Positions 6,153-10,759 of a DNA stretch of 10,759 nucleotides are shown here, piece after piece. The translations under genes were made by a program, and so were the position numbers. Position 1 is the first letter of the stretch. The number at the start of each line of letters is the position of its first letter. Source of the DNA: an uncultured Asticcacaulis sp. (lineage in GTDB: Bacteria > Pseudomonadota > Alphaproteobacteria > Caulobacterales > Caulobacteraceae); the NCBI GenBank assembly GCA_946482045.1, contig CAMLPZ010000141.1, positions 1 to 10,759 on the forward strand, in the 5' to 3' direction. Below the pieces are notes generated by a model. It ran no database searches, had not been told where the DNA came from, and worked only from the letters and a program-made list of their open reading frames with translations.

Positions 6153-7748
6153 TTACGTCCCTGCCTGGACGAACGGCACTTTGCTAAACAATTTACGTTC
6201 CTCACCGCGCGGATCGAGCGCCAGTTCCGGCTTGAGGTTGAACAGCATGGTCTCGCGCTTTTCCAGCGTATAGCCCTTCCATTCGGGTATGGCGGCCGTC
6301 TGTGGCGATCCTGTGCGCGCAAAAGCGATAAATGCATGCGAGATCAGCGTGGCCATCTGCCGCGCCTCGGCGGAATCGGTCGTGATGGCGTCCGGCACAT
6401 GGGTATTGCGGAAGACCAGCGGGATTTCGATGGTATGCGGCGCGCCCAACCGGCCGCCGTCCTTCGGCGTCGCCCAGTCGAACTGATAGGCAAAGGCCGG
6501 TGCGCCTTGCCGGGCACGCGCCTCGACTTCTTCGATGGCGCCGCGCCATGACCGGCCGGCGGTGGTCGCGGCAAAGAAGACATCCGACGGCGACATCTGT
6601 GGATAGAGCTTCCGGTAGGCGTCGATAACCACGTAAGGATCGATATCGACGCGATATTCCTGCGGCAGCACTGCGGGAAGATCTTTCCAGGTCAGTGCGA
6701 AATTCTTGGGATTGCCCCCAAAGAAGGCGCGGGTCTCATCACGCGTATTGCCGATGATCATCGGGATATGACGTGACTGATCCGGGGCATCCGGCCAGAA
6801 GGGGTGACAAAATAGGATGGCCTCATCCAGTACTGGCCCCATATAGACGCCGCCCCTGCCCAGCACCGGATCGATGACTTTCAGCGCCGCGACCAGGTCT
6901 TCCATCGGTAGACTCTGGACTTTGGCGAGCCCATCAGCGTCCGGATTGAGCCCAAGCTTCTTCAGAAAGGCGGTAGCGCGCAGGGTGGCGTTGCCGGGGC
7001 CGGACGCCGTCACCTGCTGGCCACTCATGGTCGCGGCGCGGTGAAAGAGGCCCTTGGCCGAGGGAGTGGCCATCATGGTGGCGATCTTGGCGCCGCCGCC
7101 GGATTGGCCGAAGACCATGACGCAGTTGGGATCGCCGCCAAAATTGCGGATATTGTCGCGCACCCATTCGAGCGCCATGTGCAGGTCCAGTTGTCCGCAA
7201 TTGCCAGAGAATTGCAGCGGGCCGGGCGCCCCCGTCACAGCGCGTTCCAGACGCGCCAGATAGAGATAGCCAAAGGCGTTCAGGCGGTGATTGACCGTGA
7301 CGACAACGACATCGCCGGCCACGGCCAGGTTGGTGCCGTCGTAAAGCGCGTCGCCGCCAGATCCATTGCTGTAGGCGCCGCCGTGGATATAGAACATGAC
7401 CGGCCGCGCCTTTCTTGTATTGGCTTCCGGCGTCCATACATTCAGGAACAGGCAGTCCTCGCTCTTGCCCCACGGATCGGGCGTGCTGCCCTGTGGCGAG
7501 GCCGGGCCATAACGATCGGCCTTGTAAGGTGTTTTCCAGGGCGCGGGCTTGAGCGGCGGCTGGAAGCGCGCCTTGCCGGTGTCCGCGCCATAACGCAGGC
7601 CAAGAAACACCTGCACCCCACTCTTTGTCTGGCCAATGACCGGTCCGGCGGTTGTCAAAACCATTGGCGGTCTCGTCTTGGTCCATCCTGCTACCGGTGT
7701 CATGGCGCTAGCTGTTGTCAGGCCCAAAAGCGCATCACGGCGGTTCAT
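6153..7748 (-). CDS. Type B carboxylesterase, probably Tat-exported
   Basis: Alpha/beta-hydrolase of the carboxylesterase type B (para-nitrobenzyl esterase-like) family, hydrolysing carboxylic esters. The chosen ATG at 7748 gives 531 residues and an N-terminus MNRRDALLGLTTASAM with twin arginines followed by a hydrophobic stretch, which suggests Tat export to the periplasm. An AGGGA lies 9 bases upstream. An in-frame ATG at 7847 would add 33 residues and bury this signal, so it is unlikely. In the 531-residue numbering, EDCLFLNV (97-104) is the type B signature, HGG (122-124) forms the oxyanion hole, Ser216 in GQSGGG is the nucleophile, Glu338 in RDE the acid, and His438 in GAPHTIEIP the base. 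GQSGGG replaces the usual GESAGG. The substrate is unknown; lying beside a uronate locus, an ester-decorated plant polysaccharide fragment is possible. It is flanked by a REP-like hairpin and the divergent moaA. Confidence 0.88.
   Translation of the reverse strand: MNRRDALLGLTTASAMTPVAGWTKTRPPMVLTTAGPVIGQTKSGVQVFLGLRYGADTGKARFQPPLKPAPWKTPYKADRYGPASPQGSTPDPWGKSEDCLFLNVWTPEANTRKARPVMFYIHGGAYSNGSGGDALYDGTNLAVAGDVVVVTVNHRLNAFGYLYLARLERAVTGAPGPLQFSGNCGQLDLHMALEWVRDNIRNFGGDPNCVMVFGQSGGGAKIATMMATPSAKGLFHRAATMSGQQVTASGPGNATLRATAFLKKLGLNPDADGLAKVQSLPMEDLVAALKVIDPVLGRGGVYMGPVLDEAILFCHPFWPDAPDQSRHIPMIIGNTRDETRAFFGGNPKNFALTWKDLPAVLPQEYRVDIDPYVVIDAYRKLYPQMSPSDVFFAATTAGRSWRGAIEEVEARARQGAPAFAYQFDWATPKDGGRLGAPHTIEIPLVFRNTHVPDAITTDSAEARQMATLISHAFIAFARTGSPQTAAIPEWKGYTLEKRETMLFNLKPELALDPRGEERKLFSKVPFVQAGT
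7689..7702. promoter_or_regulatory. LacI-type site inside the esterase signal-peptide codons
   Basis: TGCTACCGGTGTCA shares the 11-mer ACCGGTGTCAT (7693-7703) with the uxaC operator candidate and is a slightly better palindrome (TGNNACC-GGTNNCA). It lies about 50 bp inside the esterase gene, where it encodes Met-Thr-Pro-Val-Ala. It may be coincidence of codons, or an intragenic operator that adds the esterase to the hexuronate regulon. Confidence 0.3.
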
Positions 7749-7815
7749 CGCATCACGTCCCTGTAATTTTCTGTTGTAAGCCCAGTCTGGTCGTGAAGCG
7801 CCCTCAAGTAAAGCC

Positions 7816-7843
7816 TTGAAGTTCCGACCATTGCGGCTAAATT
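7816..7843 (+). promoter_or_regulatory. Putative housekeeping promoter of the moaA-moaB-moeA operon
   Basis: TTGAAG (7816-7821) and GCTAAATT (7836-7843) fit the Caulobacter housekeeping promoter form, recalled as TTGaCgS, 10-14 bp, GCTANAWC: seven of eight -10 positions agree and the gap is about 13-14 bp. Transcription would then begin near 7848-7851, at or next to the moaA start codon. Confidence 0.45.
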
Positions 7844-7849
7844 TCAAGG

Positions 7850-8872
7850 ATGAATTCTACCGCACCTCTCGTCGATGCCTTTGGCCGCCGCATTTCCTAT
7901 GTGCGGCTGTCGGTTACGGATCGTTGCGACCTGCGTTGCACCTACTGCATGAGCGAGCACCAGACCTTCCTGCCGCGCAAGGACCTGCTGACCTGGGAAG
8001 AGATGGAGCGCCTGAGCCGCTTCCTGATCGCGCGCGGTGTCGACAAGCTGCGCATCACCGGCGGCGAGCCCCTGGTGCGCAAAGGCGTGCTCGATTTCCT
8101 GCGCCGCGTTGGCGAGGAGGTCCATGCCGGGCGGCTGAAAGAGCTGACCCTCACGACCAACGGCACGTTGCTGAAAGGCGCCGTGCCGGCCCTGGTCGAG
8201 GCGGGCATCAAGCGGATCAATGTGTCGTGCGATACGCTAAAAGCCGACGCTTACCGCCGCATCACGCGCGGGGGCGACCTCGCCAAGGTGCTGGATGGCA
8301 TTGAGGCGGCTCAAGGTTCTGGTATCCGCATTAAGCTGAATGTGGTGGCGCTGGGCCAGGACAATCGTGCCGAGCTGCCGGACATTATCGCCTTTGCCCA
8401 TGCGCGTGGCATCGATGTGTCGCTGATCGAGACCATGCCAATGGGCGAGGAGATCGATCGCGAGGCGCAGTTCGTGTCGCTGGCCGATGTCTTGTCCGAG
8501 TTGCAAAGCTTCTGGCGGGTGACGCCGGTCAGTGACACAACGGCCGGTCCGGCGCGCTATTACCGGATTGATGAGACCGGCGGACGCTTAGGGTTGATCA
8601 CGCCGCTCAGCCATAATTTCTGCGATACCTGCAACCGCGTGCGTGTGACCTGCACCGGCCGGCTGTATATGTGCCTGGGTCAGGACGACCATGTCGACCT
8701 GCGCGCGGCATTACGCGACGACGCGACCGATGCCGGACTGGAAACCGCGCTGGCTCAGGCGCTGACACAAAAGCCGCGCAGGCATGATTTTGTCATTGCC
8801 TCGTCCTCGCTTTTGGCCCAGGACACGCCCGGATATCGCCCGGCGCGCACCATGTCGCTGACCGGCGGTTAA
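7850..8872 (+). CDS. moaA: MoaA, GTP 3',8-cyclase (radical SAM)
   Basis: First enzyme of molybdenum cofactor synthesis. It uses a radical SAM 4Fe-4S cluster to convert GTP to 3',8-cyclo-7,8-dihydro-GTP, which MoaC turns into cyclic pyranopterin monophosphate. It has 340 residues, close to the family norm. The N-terminal cluster motif is Cys26-x3-Cys30-x2-Cys33 in DRCDLRCTYCM. TGGEP follows at 70-74. The C-terminal substrate-side cluster is Cys258-x2-Cys261-x13-Cys275. The protein ends in Gly-Gly, the conserved C-terminal dipeptide needed for activity. The N-terminal LVDAFGRRISYVRLSVTDRC is typical of the family and fixes the start at 7850. AAGG directly abuts the ATG, too close to be a normal Shine-Dalgarno, so translation may be leaderless. 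It is divergent from the esterase and heads the moa/moe operon. Confidence 0.97.
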   Translation: MNSTAPLVDAFGRRISYVRLSVTDRCDLRCTYCMSEHQTFLPRKDLLTWEEMERLSRFLIARGVDKLRITGGEPLVRKGVLDFLRRVGEEVHAGRLKELTLTTNGTLLKGAVPALVEAGIKRINVSCDTLKADAYRRITRGGDLAKVLDGIEAAQGSGIRIKLNVVALGQDNRAELPDIIAFAHARGIDVSLIETMPMGEEIDREAQFVSLADVLSELQSFWRVTPVSDTTAGPARYYRIDETGGRLGLITPLSHNFCDTCNRVRVTCTGRLYMCLGQDDHVDLRAALRDDATDAGLETALAQALTQKPRRHDFVIASSSLLAQDTPGYRPARTMSLTGG

Positions 8873-8873
8873 A

Positions 8874-8917
8874 GCGATATGCCAAAAAGTGTAAAGCGGT
8901 TTTTGGCTAAATATCGC
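8874..8917. repeat. Long imperfect inverted repeat between moaA and moaB
   Basis: GCGATAT (8874-8880) pairs with ATATCGC (8911-8917), and CCAAAAA (8882-8888) with TTTTTGG (8900-8906). The two 7-bp stems are separated by a G on one side and CTAA on the other, with an 11-base loop. It starts 2 bp after the moaA stop. The right arm contains GCTAAATA, which resembles the moaA -10 element, so it could hold a secondary promoter for moaB-moeA. Alternatively the RNA hairpin may protect or attenuate the operon transcript. No U-run follows, so a simple terminator is unlikely. Confidence 0.55.
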
Positions 8918-8936
8918 GTGTAAACAAGGGCAGGGC

Positions 8937-9506
8937 ATGAGTGAAATCAGTGAAAACGATCTGAAATATCTGGGTGGCGGGCGCATCGACGCCGAACGGC
9001 CTTTTCGCTCGGTCAATATCGCCGTCCTGACCGTATCCGATACGCGCACCGAAGAGACCGACACCTCTGGCGATGTGCTGGCGGCGCGGATCACAATGGC
9101 CGGTCATCACCTGGCCGCGCGCGCCATCGTACGCGACGATATCGACGCCATCCGCACCCACGTCAAGAACTGGGTTAGCTCCGGCAATATCGACGCCATC
9201 ATCTCGACCGGCGGCACTGGGATTACCGGCCGCGACGTCACCCCCGAAGCCATCGAGCCCTTGTTGCACAAGCGGATCGAAGGTTTTTCGACCATCTTCC
9301 ATATGCTGAGCTATCAAAGTGTCGGCCTGTCGACCCTGCAATCGCGTGCGCTGGCTGGCATTATCGATGGTGTCTTTATCTTCTGCCTGCCGGGCTCCAA
9401 CGGCGCGGTCAAGGACGGTTGGGACAAGGTCATCCGCTGGCAGCTCGACAGCCGTCATGGTCCCTGCAACATGGTCGAGCTGATGCCGCGGCTCAAAGAA
9501 AAGTAG
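8937..9506 (+). CDS. moaB: MoaB/MogA-family molybdopterin adenylyltransferase
   Basis: Member of the MoaB/Mog family that binds molybdopterin and activates it by adenylylation before metal insertion by MoeA. E. coli MoaB itself is reported to be inactive and MogA does this job there; in organisms with only MoaB the role falls to it. It has 189 residues, about 20 more than E. coli MoaB, due to an N-terminal extension (1-24). Marks are VLTVSDTRTEETDTSGD (30-46), ISTGGTGITGRD (89-100), EGFSTIFHMLSYQSVG, STLQSRALAG and CLPGS near the C-terminus. It starts at an ATG 7-11 bases after AAGGGCAGGG. It follows moaA by 64 bp, which contain a hairpin, and abuts moeA with no gap. Confidence 0.94.
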   Translation: MSEISENDLKYLGGGRIDAERPFRSVNIAVLTVSDTRTEETDTSGDVLAARITMAGHHLAARAIVRDDIDAIRTHVKNWVSSGNIDAIISTGGTGITGRDVTPEAIEPLLHKRIEGFSTIFHMLSYQSVGLSTLQSRALAGIIDGVFIFCLPGSNGAVKDGWDKVIRWQLDSRHGPCNMVELMPRLKEK

Positions 9507-10721
9507 ATGTTGGCGCGCCGCAATGTGCCCATGAACGAAGCGGTCGGGATCGTGCGCGCCGGCGGACTGACACCGCAAGCCGAGACCCTCATCCTGGGCG
9601 CCGCCCTGGGGCGCGTGCTGGCGACGGATGTTTTCGCGACGCGCGACCAGCCGCCGTTCCGCAGCAGCGCCATGGACGGCTATGCCGTGCATAAGGCTGA
9701 TCTTACGCGCGAAACCCTTTCCGTCATTGGCGAAAGCGCTGCCGGCGGGCGATTTAACGATGCGGTCGGCGAAGGCCAGGCGGTACGAATTTTCACCGGG
9801 GCGCCGGTGCCGGATGATTGCGACACGGTGGTCATCCAGGAAAATACGGAAAAGATCGACGGCGGCATCCGCCTTCTGCCCGATGCCGTGACGGCGAAGA
9901 GCGATAACATCCGCGTGCAAGGCGGAGATTTCCGCAAATCAGATCCGCTTTTGTCCAGAGGCGACCGGCTCGATCCGTGGCGTCTGTCCCTGGCCGCTGC
10001 GGCTGGACGCGCCGAACTTGAGGTCGCAAAGCGCCCACGTATCGCCGTCCTTTGCACTGGCGATGAACTGGTCCTGCCGGGAAGGACTCCGGGACCGGAT
10101 CAGATTTTCGAATCCGGCTCATTGGCCCTCATGGCATTGATCGCCCAATGGGGTGGAGCGGCCGCCTATCTCGGTGTCGAGGGCGATGGCGAAGCGGCAA
10201 TCACCGAAGCTGTGCGTCATGCTGAAGTCGATATGATCGTGACGGTCGGCGGCGCCAGCGTCGGCGACTACGACCTGGTGAAGCCGGCATTGGGTGCCTT
10301 GGGGCTGACGCTGGAGTTTGAAACGCTTAATCTGCGTCCGGGCAAGCCGACCGCCTTCGGGAAACTGGCGGATGGGCGTAAGGTACTGAGCCTGCCGGGC
10401 AATCCCGCTTCGGCCTTCGTTGTGGCGCAACTGCTGCTCAAGCCGTGGATCGAAGCGTCGCTGGGAATGGCGGACCAATCGCCATTCATCAAAGCTGTGC
10501 TGGCTGTGGGCGTCGGTCCGGCGGGGCCGCGTGAAACCTACATGCGAGCAAGGCTTGAGACATCTGACGATGGCCGACAGGTGGTGACGCCCTTCCGCGA
10601 TCAGGACTCGTCGCTGGTCAGCGTCTTTGCCCGCGCCAATGCGCTGTTGCGCCTGCCGGCCAACACGGATGCGCAGGAGGTGGGTGCGGTTGTCGAGGTT
10701 ATTCGGCTCGACCGCGCTTAG
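9507..10721 (+). CDS. moeA: MoeA, molybdopterin molybdenumtransferase
   Basis: Inserts molybdate into adenylylated molybdopterin to give active molybdenum cofactor, the last common step, acting after the MoaB product. It has 404 residues, near E. coli MoeA (411). Marks are QPPFRSSAMDGYAV (48-61) with the conserved Asp57, FTGAPVP (96-102), VLCTGDELV (181-189) with Glu187, VTVGGASVGDYD (245-256), LRPGKPTAFG (276-285) and LPGNPASAF (296-304). The ATG at 9507 directly follows the moaB TAG at 9504-9506, which suggests translational coupling; the local Shine-Dalgarno is weak (AAAGAAAAG). Met9 at 9531 is a less likely alternative. Its stop overlaps the stop of a possible convergent minus-strand gene. 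Confidence 0.96.
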   Translation: MLARRNVPMNEAVGIVRAGGLTPQAETLILGAALGRVLATDVFATRDQPPFRSSAMDGYAVHKADLTRETLSVIGESAAGGRFNDAVGEGQAVRIFTGAPVPDDCDTVVIQENTEKIDGGIRLLPDAVTAKSDNIRVQGGDFRKSDPLLSRGDRLDPWRLSLAAAAGRAELEVAKRPRIAVLCTGDELVLPGRTPGPDQIFESGSLALMALIAQWGGAAAYLGVEGDGEAAITEAVRHAEVDMIVTVGGASVGDYDLVKPALGALGLTLEFETLNLRPGKPTAFGKLADGRKVLSLPGNPASAFVVAQLLLKPWIEASLGMADQSPFIKAVLAVGVGPAGPRETYMRARLETSDDGRQVVTPFRDQDSSLVSVFARANALLRLPANTDAQEVGAVVEVIRLDRA

Positions 10722-10759
10722 TTCGCCGGCTTTTCGACCACGTCACGGTGTTGCGGCGC
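10718..10759 (-). CDS. Possible C-terminal tail of a convergent gene
   Basis: On the minus strand an open frame enters from the right edge and reads APQHRDVVEKPAN before TAA at 10718-10720, overlapping the moeA stop by 3 bases. Nearly all its codons end in G or C, as in the genes of this window. Only 13 codons are visible, so identity cannot be given and it may be chance. Confidence 0.3.
   Translation of the reverse strand, partial: APQHRDVVEKPAN

Noticed and set aside
7749..7847. Longer esterase form starting at the ATG at 7847
   Set aside because: It would place 33 non-signal-like residues before the twin-arginine segment and push the start to within 3 bp of the divergent moaA; the ATG at 7748 has a better upstream site.
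7749..7849. Molybdenum cofactor riboswitch upstream of moaA
   Set aside because: Only about 100 bp separates moaA from the esterase, with no extended paired structure visible, and the likely promoter leaves no leader.
8874..8917. ModE-type molybdate operator in the moaA-moaB spacer
   Set aside because: The GCGATAT/ATATCGC arms only partly resemble ModE half-sites and are 30 bp apart, far more than the short gap of known ModE sites.
8907..9920. A 337-codon minus-strand open frame opposite moaB and the start of moeA
   Set aside because: It is antisense to two well-supported cofactor genes and its translation shows no family motif.
1..10759. CRISPR array, tRNA, rRNA, transposase, phage or defence genes
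   Set aside because: No regularly spaced repeats, no cloverleaf-like sequence and no matching protein motifs were seen on either strand.

Overview
The window reads as chromosomal DNA of an alphaproteobacterium, most likely a member of the Caulobacterales such as Asticcacaulis or Caulobacter. This rests on the GC-rich codon use, the protein wording of the enzymes, a promoter that resembles the Caulobacter housekeeping consensus, and proteobacterial REP-like hairpins. The placement is inference. No tRNA, rRNA, insertion sequence or CRISPR array was found.

The left half (1-6007) is a hexuronate catabolism locus. On the minus strand runs uxaC (glucuronate isomerase), then kduI (isomerase for the unsaturated-uronate product), then kduD (3-deoxy-D-glycero-2,5-hexodiulosonate reductase), which runs off the left edge. 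Upstream of uxaC, on the same strand, is a LacI-family regulator. Divergent from the regulator, on the plus strand, is a fructuronate reductase (uxuB type). UxaC and UxuB turn D-glucuronate into D-mannonate. KduI and KduD turn the unsaturated uronates released by polysaccharide lyases into 2-keto-3-deoxygluconate (KDG). The shared downstream steps (UxuA, KdgK, KdgA) are not in the window. A 13-bp sequence with a LacI-type ACCGGT core occurs exactly twice, in the uxaC promoter and in the regulator/uxuB divergent gap. It is the probable operator that ties the locus together.

The middle (6008-7849) holds two REP-like hairpins and a minus-strand type B carboxylesterase with a probable Tat signal peptide. 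A third LacI-type site lies inside its signal-peptide codons.

The right part (7850-10721) is a plus-strand molybdenum cofactor operon: moaA, moaB and moeA. They provide GTP cyclisation, adenylylation of molybdopterin and molybdate insertion. moaA appears to be driven by a promoter so close that its mRNA may be leaderless. A long imperfect hairpin separates moaA from moaB, and moeA directly abuts moaB. The last bases may hold the tail of a convergent minus-strand gene.

All the genes belong to well-known families. No plainly new system is visible; the points of interest are regulatory sites and small intergenic structures.
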